Positions 1 through 6,439 are shown, numbered from the stretch's first letter. The stretch is 11,464 nt of DNA from an uncultured Oscillospiraceae bacterium (GCA_900543305.1 UQQZ01000079.1:1-11464), one strand, 5' to 3'. Program-made: numbers and translations. The notes: generated by a model from the sequence alone, not told the origin.

Positions 1-55
1 GAGCACGCGGCTGTTAACCGCGGTGTCGTTGGTTCGAGTCCAACTGGGGGAGCCA
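1..55 (+). tRNA. tRNA-Asn (anticodon GTT), 5' end missing
   Basis: The anticodon stem (6-10 with 18-22) encloses the loop CTGTTAA, with anticodon GTT at 13-15. The T arm (28-32 with 40-44) encloses TTCGAGT. The 3' acceptor strand (45-51), discriminator G52 and encoded CCA (53-55) follow. The 5' acceptor strand and most of the D arm lie before base 1, so the gene is cut by the window edge. It reads asparagine codons AAC and AAU. A terminator follows directly, so this is probably the last gene of a tRNA or rRNA-tRNA cluster. Confidence 0.95.
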
Positions 56-59
56 CGAG

Positions 60-97
60 AAAACCGGTAAATGTTTAGCATTTACCGGTTTTTTGTC
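60..97. terminator. Bidirectional intrinsic terminator between tRNA-Asn and the SDR gene
   Basis: A perfect 14-bp inverted repeat (60-73 with 79-92) has a 5-nt loop. On the plus strand the T run extends to 94. On the minus strand the other arm also ends in four T. It sits 4 nt after the tRNA CCA and abuts the stop codon (96-98) of the convergent minus-strand gene, so it can end both transcripts. Confidence 0.9.
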
Positions 98-1148
98 AGT
101 TATTAGCGGTGCTAAGAGAATATACGGTTTTCCAGTTTTGCTTTGAGAAGCGGTGAGATCGTTTTAACCAGGTGACAGTGTCCCGAATTGTCACTTCTAA
201 AGGCCGGTTCCGGTATCCCAATTCTTGGTCTGCCTTCTCATGGGAGAAGTTGGAATTGGATTGCAGGGTGTAGAGGGAATAGCCTGTAAATAAAGGGACG
301 GTTTTCCTCCAGCGGGAGTAGGTTTCCATAACAGGAGCTGTTAATTTTGCTGTCCACAGAGGAATTACTGTTCGGATTTTCCGCCTTTTGACAGTGCGGG
401 CTACCAGATCCACCACTTGAGAAATGGTGGCATATCGGTTTGTCAGAAGATAAGTTTCTCCAGATTTTCCTCGGTCAACGGCAGAGAGAATTCCCATTGC
501 CACATCCCGCACATCTACAAAGTCATATCCTCCCTTGACAATAGCAGGAAGATGTCCTTCCATGGCTTGGAGAATCAAGTGGGTCATGTGCGTGTTTCCG
601 TAGTCTCCCGGTCCAATCAATCCAGAGGGATGGACAATGCAGGCTCGCAAGCCAGTTTGCTCTACCTGGCGGAGAATTGCTTGGGCCGCTAGAGCCTTAG
701 ATTTTGCATAGAATCCCTGAACTTGTTCGGGATCGAAGTTCTTGGTTTCCCGGATTATGGTTCCTTCAGGACCTTCCTGGATGGCGTGGACGCTGCTCAC
801 ATAGATCAGTGTTCCGCCCACTTTCTGGCAAAGTTCTCCCACGTTTTCAGTTCCCAGCACATTGACGCGGAAGACAGATTCGTCAAATCGGGACCCTATG
901 GACACCACCGCCGCGCAGTGGATAACAATGATCTGGAAACCGGCTGGCACCTGGAAGAAAGAAGTTAAACTTTCTTTCTGAGTGATATCACCTCGGTAAA
1001 TGGAACAAGGGATGCCTTCCAAGCTTTTAGAAGATTCTTTAGGAAGAAGCAGGGCCCTGATTTCATCTCCAGGTTGCAGGGAGATGTGGCGGGCAACGGT
1101 ATTCCCCAGGAAGCCGCCAGCTCCCGTAATAAGGTAAATGCGTTTCAT
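96..1148 (-). CDS. NAD(P)-dependent epimerase/dehydratase, extended SDR family
   Basis: The 350-residue protein is an extended short-chain dehydrogenase/reductase and probably cytoplasmic. The N-terminal Rossmann fold carries the nucleotide-binding motif TGAGGFLG (8-15), then GD (53-54), HCAAVVS (77-83), NVLGT (96-100), YVSS (116-119) and the catalytic Y147-x3-K151. PSGLIGP (174-180) is the usual segment after the active site. Length and motif order match dihydroflavonol-4-reductase-like and NAD-dependent epimerase/dehydratase proteins. The substrate cannot be read from sequence; a sugar nucleotide or a carbonyl metabolite are both possible. The ATG start at 1148 is supported by AAAGGAGG about 6 nt upstream. 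It appears to be transcribed alone from the promoter at 1194-1222 and ends at the bidirectional terminator shared with tRNA-Asn. Confidence 0.9.
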   Translation of the reverse strand: MKRIYLITGAGGFLGNTVARHISLQPGDEIRALLLPKESSKSLEGIPCSIYRGDITQKESLTSFFQVPAGFQIIVIHCAAVVSIGSRFDESVFRVNVLGTENVGELCQKVGGTLIYVSSVHAIQEGPEGTIIRETKNFDPEQVQGFYAKSKALAAQAILRQVEQTGLRACIVHPSGLIGPGDYGNTHMTHLILQAMEGHLPAIVKGGYDFVDVRDVAMGILSAVDRGKSGETYLLTNRYATISQVVDLVARTVKRRKIRTVIPLWTAKLTAPVMETYSRWRKTVPLFTGYSLYTLQSNSNFSHEKADQELGYRNRPLEVTIRDTVTWLKRSHRFSKQNWKTVYSLSTANN

Positions 1149-1193
1149 GGGTACCTCCTTTCATGGAAATTGGGGATGTCTCTTTCTTTTTCT

Positions 1194-1222
1194 ATTTTAT
1201 CATAAAGGAAACACCTGAACAA
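1194..1222 (-). promoter_or_regulatory. Sigma-A-type promoter for the SDR gene
   Basis: Read on the minus strand: -35 TTGTTC (1222-1217), a 17-nt spacer, and -10 TAAAAT (1199-1194) preceded by TGA, an extended -10. It gives a leader of about 40 nt before the ATG at 1148. No factor binding site is evident. Confidence 0.65.
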
Positions 1223-1274
1223 AATGGGGATTTTTTATGTCCTACTTGTAAACCTTTTTGCAGGAAAGAAGCTC

Positions 1275-1303
1275 TTGCCAAATGGATTCAAATATGATAT
1301 CAT
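1275..1303 (+). promoter_or_regulatory. Candidate promoter upstream of the structured region and CAU tRNA
   Basis: TTGCCA (1275-1280), a 17-nt spacer and TATCAT (1298-1303) resemble a sigma-A promoter, with a start expected near 1310. Transcription from here would cross the structured stretch at 1303-1443 and the tRNA at 1449-1525, and stop at the terminator at 1528-1563. The -10 overlaps the first arm of an inverted repeat. Another promoter nearer the tRNA is not excluded. Confidence 0.4.
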
Positions 1304-1443
1304 TTGATACGTTACGGGTTTGTATCAAACCCCGTGAAACGGTATGAACATGCCAGCGTTTCCTATGGATCCCTGGGAGCCCTTTCTGTGGGATGGGAGG
1401 AAAGCGCGGAACGATGCCGCCGTTGCCCAAGTAGGCGGCTTTT
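1303..1443 (+). other. Structured non-coding stretch: long tRNA leader or small RNA candidate
   Basis: No credible coding region is seen between 1149 and 1448, but foldable structure is dense. (a) TTTGATAC (1303-1310) and GTATCAAA (1322-1329) are perfect inverted arms. (b) An overlapping, mutually exclusive hairpin pairs ACGGGTTTG (1314-1322) with the segment at 1326-1335, with one bulge. (c) A long imperfect rod pairs 1356-1364 with 1399-1408 (one bulged base) and ATCCC (1369-1373) with GGGAT (1391-1395). (d) GCCGCC (1417-1422) pairs with GGCGGC (1435-1440), followed by TTT, like a weak terminator. It could be a separate small RNA ending near 1443 or a leader removed by RNase P from the tRNA transcript. 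I do not recognise a known RNA family in it. Confidence 0.35.
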
Positions 1444-1448
1444 GGTGC

Positions 1449-1525
1449 GGACCATTAGCTCAGTTGGTTAGAGCAGCCGGCTCATAACCGGTCGGTCCGG
1501 GGTTCAAGTCCCTGATGGTCCACCA
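1449..1525 (+). tRNA. tRNA with CAT anticodon, probably tRNA-Ile2 (lysidine), otherwise elongator tRNA-Met
   Basis: A complete 77-nt cloverleaf: acceptor GGACCAT (1449-1455) pairs with 1515-1521, discriminator A1522, encoded CCA 1523-1525. The anticodon arm 1476-1480/1488-1492 has loop CTCATAA and anticodon CAT at 1483-1485. The T arm contains TTCAAGT. It is not an initiator, because the first acceptor pair is a proper G-C. CAT anticodons occur in elongator Met and in the AUA-reading Ile2 that TilS modifies with lysidine. The C4-G69 and C5-G68 acceptor pairs are those recognised by TilS in E. coli, and the overall sequence resembles Bacillus Ile2 as I recall it. Standard annotation may call it Met. 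Confidence 0.93.
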
Positions 1526-1527
1526 TT

Positions 1528-1563
1528 CCGGAGCAAAGCCTGCTTTGCTCCGGTTCTTTTTTT
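1528..1563 (+). terminator. Intrinsic terminator after the CAU tRNA
   Basis: A perfect 11-bp stem (1528-1538 with 1543-1553) with loop CCTG is followed by TTC and a run of seven T (1557-1563). It lies 3 nt after the CCA end and isolates the tRNA from the MATE gene downstream. Confidence 0.93.
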
Positions 1564-1684
1564 CTTGCGGATTCGGAGTCCAGGGAAAATCCGGCTCTCT
1601 GGTTCTTTCCAGATCGGGCGCCATCGCCTGTTCGAGATAGCCTGCGGAGGCCACGGAATGAATTCATCAAGGATGGGTGATTGT

Positions 1685-3025
1685 ATGGAAAAAGAGTATT
1701 TGATTCGAAAGAGGCCAGTCAGCGCCCTGCTGATTTTTGCCCTGCCTATGATGCTGGGGAATTTCTTCCAGCAGCTTTATACCATGGCCGATTCTGTGAT
1801 TGTGGGACGGTTTGTAGGAGAAGACGCATTGGCGGCAGTAGGCGCCTCCTATTCTCTGACCAATGTGTTTATTTCCATTGCCATAGGTGGGGGTGTGGGA
1901 GCCTCTGTGATTACCAGTCAGACCTTTGGCCGCCGTGACTATCCCCGGATGAAACGGTCCGTATCCACGGCGTTGCTGGCCTTTTTGGGGATCAGCATTC
2001 TGCTGGGTGGGGTAGGACTGTTGTTTAGTCAGCAGATTATGGTTCTGTTGCGGACCCCTGAAAATATAATGGACCAAGCAGTCACCTATTTGAACATCTA
2101 TTTTCTGGGGCTTCCCTTTCTGTTCATGTACAATGTGTTGTCGTCCATGTTTAACGCCTTGGGAAGGTCCAGAATTCCGCTGTACCTGTTGATTTTTTCC
2201 TCAGTGCTCAATGTGGTGCTGGATGTGTACATGGTGACGGCAATGCACCTGGGGGTGGCAGGAGTAGCGTGGGCCACCCTCATTGCCCAAGGGGTTTCCG
2301 CTGTCATTTCTTTTATGATCTTCCTGCGGGAGCTGAGAAGTTACGAAGGAAAGCAAGAGGGCATTTTTTCTGTGACGGAGCTGCGAAATATGACGCGGGT
2401 GGCCCTGCCGTCCATTTTGCAGCAGTCCACCGTTTCCATTGGAATGATGCTGGTTCAGTCGGTGGTCAACAGCTTTGGTTCAGAAATGCTGGCCGGCTAT
2501 TCCGCAGCCATGCGCATTGAAAGCCTGTGTATCGTTCCCATGGCAGCCATGGGGAACGCCATTTCCTCCTATACGGCCCAGAATATCGGAGCCGGGGAGT
2601 TTGACCGGGTAAAGAAGGGATACCGTTCCAGTTACGGAATAATCCTTGCCTTTGCGGTTGTGATCTGCATTGCAGCGGAGCTGCTGTCCCGGCCGTTGAT
2701 TTCCCTGTTTATGGAGGAGGGAGGCTCCTCTCTGGCTTTTGACACAGGTATTTCCTGTGTGCGGTTTATGGGTTGGTTTTACGGGATGATCGGCTTAAAA
2801 ATGGTCACAGACGGCGTTCTTCGCGGGGCTGGGGATATGAAAATGTTCACCATTGCCAACCTGGCCAACTTGAGTTTGCGGGTGATTTTGGCGGTGACCT
2901 TAGCGCCTCGTTTTGGGATTGCCTTTGTGTGGTTTGCAGTGCCTGTAGGTTGGACCATCAACTATCTGATTTCTCTGGTGGAGTACCGGACGGAAAAGTG
3001 GAAAGTGACGGGACAGAGAACCTGA
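1685..3025 (+). CDS. MATE-family multidrug/cation antiporter
   Basis: The 446-residue integral membrane protein belongs to the MATE (multidrug and toxic compound extrusion) family, which exports cationic compounds using a Na+ or H+ gradient. The N-terminal signature is clear: ALPMMLGNFFQQLYTMAD (about 19-36) followed by SVIVGRFVGEDALAAVGA. Repeated hydrophobic stretches fit 12 membrane segments in two homologous halves (about 1-220 and 225-440). The length is typical, and the MepA/NorM-like branch fits best. The frame is open further upstream, but ATG 1685 is preferred: the family's N-terminus begins here and AAGGATGG lies 5' of it. Upstream codons run back into the tRNA terminator. I see no convincing promoter in 1564-1684. 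The substrate cannot be assigned. SprT-like comes 64 nt downstream and may be cotranscribed. Confidence 0.95.
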   Translation: MEKEYLIRKRPVSALLIFALPMMLGNFFQQLYTMADSVIVGRFVGEDALAAVGASYSLTNVFISIAIGGGVGASVITSQTFGRRDYPRMKRSVSTALLAFLGISILLGGVGLLFSQQIMVLLRTPENIMDQAVTYLNIYFLGLPFLFMYNVLSSMFNALGRSRIPLYLLIFSSVLNVVLDVYMVTAMHLGVAGVAWATLIAQGVSAVISFMIFLRELRSYEGKQEGIFSVTELRNMTRVALPSILQQSTVSIGMMLVQSVVNSFGSEMLAGYSAAMRIESLCIVPMAAMGNAISSYTAQNIGAGEFDRVKKGYRSSYGIILAFAVVICIAAELLSRPLISLFMEEGGSSLAFDTGISCVRFMGWFYGMIGLKMVTDGVLRGAGDMKMFTIANLANLSLRVILAVTLAPRFGIAFVWFAVPVGWTINYLISLVEYRTEKWKVTGQRT

Positions 3026-3089
3026 GACAGTCACCAGGTCCCTGAATCCCACGTCCTACAGGATTTGCTTGCGGAAGGGAGGAGACACC

Positions 3090-3623
3090 ATGAAAAAAAC
3101 GGCTCCGGTGGAAGAGGAGAAACCGGGACCCGTCACCCAGACGGAATTGGATCAGATGATGGCAGACCTGGCTAGCCAGTTAAAGACCCTAGGTATCCCT
3201 TTGTCTCCCCAGGTGAACCCTCAGGTGCAGATCAACACCAGGGCAAAACGGAGGCTGGGGTGCTGTATCAGCCGGGAGGGACGATTTACCATTCAGGTTT
3301 CTACCCGGCTGTTGGAAAACCGGGAATTATTGCGCACCACCCTGATTCACGAGTTGCTTCACACCTGCTATGGATGTCAAAATCATGGAAAGCGGTGGAA
3401 GTCCTACGCAGCCCGGGCAGGAGAAGCACTGGGCTGCCTCATACATCGCACTGTCCAGATAGAGGGAGAAGGGCAGGAGCGTCTCCGGGAAGACCCGGTC
3501 AAATACCTGTTGGTATGTGAAACATGCGGCAGGCAATTTCCCCGGCGCCGGATGTCCCAGGTGGTGAAGGACCCCAGGCGATATCGTTGTCCCTGCGGGG
3601 GAACATTGAAGCGAATCCTTTAA
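3090..3623 (+). CDS. SprT-like zinc metalloprotein with C-terminal zinc ribbon
   Basis: The 177-residue protein has a SprT/Spartan-type zincin motif: H87-E88-x2-H91, then H99-G and W103 (HExxH...HGxxW). H87, H91 and H99 are the expected zinc ligands and E88 the catalytic base. A C-terminal zinc ribbon follows: C143-x2-C146 and C167-x-C169, the usual SprT-like architecture. In eukaryotes the family includes the DNA-protein crosslink protease Spartan. Bacterial SprT roles are poorly defined, so a protease acting on DNA-bound proteins is inference. An in-frame TTG at 3069 would add seven residues, but ATG 3090 has GGGAGGAG 7 nt upstream and is the better start. The first 20 residues are charged and probably disordered. 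No signal peptide is seen. Confidence 0.9.
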   Translation: MKKTAPVEEEKPGPVTQTELDQMMADLASQLKTLGIPLSPQVNPQVQINTRAKRRLGCCISREGRFTIQVSTRLLENRELLRTTLIHELLHTCYGCQNHGKRWKSYAARAGEALGCLIHRTVQIEGEGQERLREDPVKYLLVCETCGRQFPRRRMSQVVKDPRRYRCPCGGTLKRIL

Positions 3624-3674
3624 CGGGTAGGGGTTATTCTCAGGGGAGGCGGAACCAGGATATCTTGTAAAAAA

Positions 3675-3726
3675 CAAAAAACCGGCATTCCAGAGCGGTT
3701 ATCGCTTTCCGGGATGCCGGTTTATT
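3675..3726. terminator. Bidirectional terminator between SprT-like and lipoprotein genes
   Basis: An 11-bp stem (3681-3691 with 3711-3721, one G-T pair) carries a smaller hairpin inside its loop (3694-3697 with 3703-3706). T-rich sequence flanks both sides: TTTATTT on the plus strand, and on the minus strand a T run from the A-rich 3669-3680. The flanking genes converge here, so it probably ends both. Confidence 0.85.
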
Positions 3727-3773
3727 TCATTGTTAGAGAGAAGCCTCCAGGCAAAGTGTCCTCACATGGAGCG

Positions 3774-4172
3774 TTACACCTGATGAATCAAAGACTTGAA
3801 TTCCTGGGTGCTGTAATGGGACCGGTACAAGGTAGGGGAGTCTCCCTGGTCCGCATAATAGAAGTCCACATGATCCCCGTTGATATCCACAAAGGCGGTG
3901 GTGGTTTCCCCGTTGTTGGTCAATTCCAACAGATAGTCGGGGTAATAAGCGAACAGGGAAAAATCCTTATCCAACACGTCGGATTCCTCCAGGACCTGAT
4001 AGAAGGCCTGAATCCGTTCTGCCCGTTCGGAAGTGCTGGCGTTTAGGTGAATCAGTTTCAAGTGTTCCCCGTAGCCTCGGGAAAGGTCCATTTCCAAGGA
4101 ATCCGGCCTGGAGCAGCCAGAAAACAGGGAACAACAAGCCCCCAACAAGATCAGTACCAAGAGTTTCTTCAT
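3774..4172 (-). CDS. Small secreted lipoprotein of unknown function
   Basis: The 132-residue protein begins with MKK, a hydrophobic stretch (4-17) and a lipobox LFSGC, with the lipidated cysteine at position 20. This predicts export by Sec, lipidation by Lgt and cleavage by LspA, leaving it anchored outside the cytoplasmic membrane. The mature part, about 113 residues, is acidic and rich in aromatic residues, and looks like a small alpha/beta domain. A helical middle (about 50-65) is followed by strand-like segments such as YLLELTNN, TTTAFVDIN and HVDFYYA. I do not recognise a named family; one of the small Clostridia lipoprotein DUFs is possible. ATG 4172 is supported by AAGGAG 7 nt upstream and by the signal peptide. 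It has its own strong promoter (4220-4248) and is probably monocistronic. Confidence 0.85.
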   Translation of the reverse strand: MKKLLVLILLGACCSLFSGCSRPDSLEMDLSRGYGEHLKLIHLNASTSERAERIQAFYQVLEESDVLDKDFSLFAYYPDYLLELTNNGETTTAFVDINGDHVDFYYADQGDSPTLYRSHYSTQEFKSLIHQV

Positions 4173-4219
4173 AGCGCGCTCCTTCCGGGAGAAAGTTTGC
4201 AGATTGAAATCTTAGTGAT

Positions 4220-4248
4220 ATTCTACCTGCTTTTTGGAAAAAAGTCAA
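4220..4248 (-). promoter_or_regulatory. Sigma-A-type promoter for the lipoprotein gene
   Basis: Minus strand: -35 TTGACT (4248-4243), 17-nt spacer, -10 TAGAAT (4225-4220), start expected near 4213. The -35 overlaps the TGA stop of the upstream amidohydrolase gene (4247-4245). A 12-nt palindrome, AGATT-GA-AATCT (4201-4212), sits at the expected transcript start and could be an operator or a small 5' hairpin. Confidence 0.75.
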
Positions 4249-5045
4249 ACGGTGATGCCAAAAAGCTCTTGGGCATTTTGATAGGCAATCTGTTCTTTCT
4301 CCGCCGGGGTCAGGTTGGCAGCTTCCAACAAAGCTTTCTCGTCGGGCATGGTGCTCCAAGGGCAGTCGGTGGCAAACAGAACTCGGTCCACGCCATGAAG
4401 GTGAATCAATTCAGAAAACTGGGCCACATTGAGAAAATGGGAGGCGAAGGCGGTGTCAAAGTACACGTTTTTCTTGCCTGCCAGGTGCTTGGCCGCTTCC
4501 TGGGGCATATCCATGCCACCCATGTGAGCCGCAATAATGGTCAGCTTGGGAAACAGGTCTGCAATCTTTCCCAGCACATCCGGAGGACAATGGACCAGAT
4601 TGGGAGAATAGGGATCCCGGCCAGTGTGGAAAGCAATGGGCATTCCCAGGCGCTCCGCCTCCGCAAAGATAGGCAGGGCGGCCTCATCCCCAATGAAAAA
4701 CTCCTGGTAGTCGGGATGGAGCTTAATACCGTACAGCCCCATTTCCTTGATCCGATGCATCTCCTCAATGGCATTATCCGCGTAGGGGTATACGCTGCCA
4801 AAACAGTAGATGTTGTCATGCTGGGACTCCTGGGCAAAGTTATTGACGGAGGTCTGCTGGTGAGCGTTGGTGGCAATGTGCAGGGCCATTCCTCCCTCAC
4901 AGCCCCACTCCTCCAGATTTTTCAGAGTGCCAGCCCGGGTGCCATCGCTGTAATAAGGGCAATGGCAGATCTCGTGGAGATGGGGCAGGGCTTTGCCTGC
5001 CAATTTGTCGGGAAAAAAGTGAATATGGGTATCGAAGTATTTCAT
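4245..5045 (-). CDS. Metal-dependent amidohydrolase (amidohydrolase_2 type)
   Basis: The 266-residue protein belongs to the metal-dependent TIM-barrel hydrolases, closest by eye to the amidohydrolase_2 group that includes decarboxylases such as ACMSD. The visible metal and active-site pattern is H7-x-H9 after the first strand, K108-L-H110-P in GIKLHP, H140 in FHTG, H174 in AHMGG and D227 in ATDCPW. All expected ligands are present, so it is probably active. TatD-type nucleases share the fold and remain a less likely alternative. The substrate is unknown, and enzymes of this size are usually cytoplasmic. ATG 5045 has AAAGGA about 7 nt upstream. A small hairpin (5059-5063 with 5070-5074) lies just before the ribosome site. 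I see no clear promoter, so it may depend on readthrough past the rpsR terminator. Confidence 0.88.
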   Translation of the reverse strand: MKYFDTHIHFFPDKLAGKALPHLHEICHCPYYSDGTRAGTLKNLEEWGCEGGMALHIATNAHQQTSVNNFAQESQHDNIYCFGSVYPYADNAIEEMHRIKEMGLYGIKLHPDYQEFFIGDEAALPIFAEAERLGMPIAFHTGRDPYSPNLVHCPPDVLGKIADLFPKLTIIAAHMGGMDMPQEAAKHLAGKKNVYFDTAFASHFLNVAQFSELIHLHGVDRVLFATDCPWSTMPDEKALLEAANLTPAEKEQIAYQNAQELFGITV

Positions 5046-5080
5046 AGAAGTCCTTTCCGGACGTCACGCCGTCCAAACAG

Positions 5081-5121
5081 GGAGAAAAGAGAAAAGAGAC
5101 TTCCCGCCGAAACGGAAAGCC
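5081..5121 (-). terminator. Intrinsic terminator of the rpsF-ssb-rpsR operon
   Basis: On the minus strand, 5121-5114 pairs with 5105-5098 (8 bp including two G-T pairs, 8-nt loop) and is followed by a pyrimidine tract with two TTTT runs (5097-5081). It begins about 20 nt after the rpsR stop codon. Confidence 0.7.
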
Positions 5122-5141
5122 TCCCAATTCTCCATGGAAAA

Positions 5142-5393
5142 TCAGTCGCTGGTATAGGGGAGCAGAGCCAGATGACGGGCACGCTTGATGGCGACCGTCA
5201 GGGCACGCTGGTGATAGGCGCAGGTGCCGGTCACACGGCGGGGGAGGATCTTGCCTCTCTCGGAGATGAAACGGCGAAGCTTGGCCACATCCTTGTAATC
5301 GATGAACTCAGCTCTGTCCACGCAGAAACTGCAAACCTTTTTGCGTCCCTTGCGCCCGCCGCGGCGGACTTCTCTTTCGGGTCTATCAGCCAT
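5142..5393 (-). CDS. rpsR: 30S ribosomal protein S18 (bS18), zinc-ligand form
   Basis: The 83-residue protein begins MADRPEREVRRGG and matches bacterial S18, which binds the 16S rRNA platform as a heterodimer with S6. The basic N-terminal tail is followed by C-S-F-C (21-24) and later C-A-Y-H, the metal-binding C+ pattern many anaerobes keep, while other bacteria have lost the cysteines. Motifs IDYKD and FISERGKILPRR are characteristic. An in-frame TTG at 5399 lies only 4 nt from the GGAGG. ATG 5393, with about 10 nt spacing, gives the conserved N-terminus and is preferred. It is the last gene of the rpsF-ssb-rpsR operon, 58 nt after ssb, followed by a terminator. Confidence 0.98.
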   Translation of the reverse strand: MADRPEREVRRGGRKGRKKVCSFCVDRAEFIDYKDVAKLRRFISERGKILPRRVTGTCAYHQRALTVAIKRARHLALLPYTSD

Positions 5394-5451
5394 AGCCAAA
5401 AAGCCTCCTTTACAAAATTGTCACGAAGAGGTTCCTTCCGGGTGTATTTCC

Positions 5452-5937
5452 TCAGAAGGGGAGATCGTCGTCTCCCAGGATCTCTTCAAAATCCTCGCTG
5501 CTACCACTAGAATAAGCGGGAGCAGGTTCATTGAAAGCGGCAGGCCGCTGCTGAGGGGCAGGAGAACTGGGCTGGCTGTACGCCTGACCGTAATCCCCGC
5601 CGCCGGAATTGCCGTCCCGCTTGGAATCCACAAAGCTCACGTCGTTAGCCACGATTTCCACGGCCTTGCGCTTATTGCCATTGCGGTCTTCATAGCTCCG
5701 GGTCTGAATGGAACCGGAAACCGCCATCAAACGGCCTTTGGTGAAGTATTTGCAAATAAACTCCGCCGTCTGACGCCAAGCAACCACGTCAATCCAGTCT
5801 GTTTGCCGTTCAGTGCCTGCCCGGCCGTAGTTGCGATCCACAGCCAAGGTAAAGGAAGTGACGGCCACATCACTGGAAGTGTGTCTCAATTCCGGGTCGG
5901 CAGCAAGCCTTCCCACGATAGCGGCAACATTCAGCAT
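5452..5937 (-). CDS. ssb: Single-stranded DNA-binding protein SSB
   Basis: The 161-residue protein has an N-terminal OB fold (about 1-105) with conserved WIDVVAW (W48, W54) and GRLMAVSGSIQTRSYED (68-84). A Gly/Pro/Gln/Ser-rich disordered linker (about 106-148) follows, then the acidic tip DDDLPF (156-161) that recruits replication and repair partners such as PriA, RecO and exonucleases. It binds single-stranded DNA as a tetramer. The MLNVAAIVGRL start is the family's standard N-terminus, so ATG 5937 is secure, yet the region before it has no good Shine-Dalgarno match. It starts 26 nt after the rpsF stop, so translational coupling is possible. Its place between rpsF and rpsR is the classic Firmicutes arrangement. 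Confidence 0.98.
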   Translation of the reverse strand: MLNVAAIVGRLAADPELRHTSSDVAVTSFTLAVDRNYGRAGTERQTDWIDVVAWRQTAEFICKYFTKGRLMAVSGSIQTRSYEDRNGNKRKAVEIVANDVSFVDSKRDGNSGGGDYGQAYSQPSSPAPQQRPAAFNEPAPAYSSGSSEDFEEILGDDDLPF

Positions 5938-5963
5938 AACTTAAGGCACTCGCTTTCGTAAAA

Positions 5964-6374
5964 TCACTCTGCGGAACCGTCGGCCACAGCGTCAACAGCT
6001 TCTGCGGCGATGGCTTCCACATCGATGTTTTTCTCTTCGGCCTTTTGGGCTTTCTGAGGCTTCTGGGCAGCTACATGACGGGGATCACGCTTGATGATGA
6101 TGGTGCGCAGGATGCCGTCAGTGATCTGATACCGTCTGTCCAGCTCGGCGGTAAATTCCGGATTGCTCTGGAAATTGATCAAGGTGTAGTAACCCTCGGT
6201 CTGCTTCTGGATGGGATAGGCGAAGCGGCGCTTCCCCCAATCGTCAACACTTTCAACAGTACCGTGCTCTGCGATGAGAGCCTTGAACTTGTTCACGAGA
6301 TCGGCACTGCCCTCCTCGCCCAGTTTGGCGGAAGTCACGATGACGGTCTCATACAGGTTCTTTCCCTCTGCCAT
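5964..6374 (-). CDS. rpsF: 30S ribosomal protein S6 (bS6)
   Basis: The 136-residue protein matches bacterial S6, partner of S18 on the 30S platform. It starts MAEGKNLYETVIV. The segments VESVDDWGKRRFAYPI and EGYYTLINF are typical of S6, as is ITDGILRTIIIKRD near residue 90. A C-terminal extension of about 35 residues, Ala/Lys/Glu-rich and ending in acidic residues, is longer than the 95-residue core and is probably disordered. The reading frame runs further upstream, but ATG 6374 has AAAGGAGG at 9 nt and the conserved N-terminus. First gene of rpsF-ssb-rpsR; expression is probably controlled through the leader hairpins at 6403-6461. Confidence 0.98.
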   Translation of the reverse strand: MAEGKNLYETVIVTSAKLGEEGSADLVNKFKALIAEHGTVESVDDWGKRRFAYPIQKQTEGYYTLINFQSNPEFTAELDRRYQITDGILRTIIIKRDPRHVAAQKPQKAQKAEEKNIDVEAIAAEAVDAVADGSAE

Positions 6375-6402
6375 TTGTATTGCACCTCCTTTTGGTCTTT
6401 TG

Positions 6403-6432
6403 GCCCCGGGCAGTATGGTTTTGTCCCGGAGC
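6403..6432 (-). promoter_or_regulatory. Leader hairpin of the rpsF operon, candidate S6:S18 autoregulatory site
   Basis: On the minus strand, GCTCCGGG pairs with CCCGGGGC (6432-6425 with 6410-6403) as an 8-bp stem with a 14-nt loop, between the promoter and the rpsF ribosome binding site. It is not followed by a T run, so it is not a terminator. S6:S18 complexes are known to bind a leader hairpin of their own mRNA in many bacteria, using a CCG-containing element. The CCG here and the position fit that, but assignment to the motif is inference. Confidence 0.5.
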
Positions 6433-6439
6433 AAGGATG

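Noticed and set aside
1242..1430. A 62-codon minus-strand frame in the gap before the CAU tRNA
   Set aside because: No ribosome binding site, no family likeness, and it overlaps strong RNA inverted repeats, so non-coding structure explains the region better.
1460..1670. Two minus-strand reading frames antisense to the CAU tRNA, giving peptides such as RDLNPGPTGYEPAALT
   Set aside because: Translated antisense tRNA is a well-known source of spurious protein entries. The frames cover the tRNA and its terminator and have no ribosome site.
4047..5510. A 487-codon plus-strand open frame
   Set aside because: It lies antisense to the amidohydrolase, rpsR and parts of the lipoprotein and ssb genes, all well-supported families. 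It has no domain likeness and no credible start signal.
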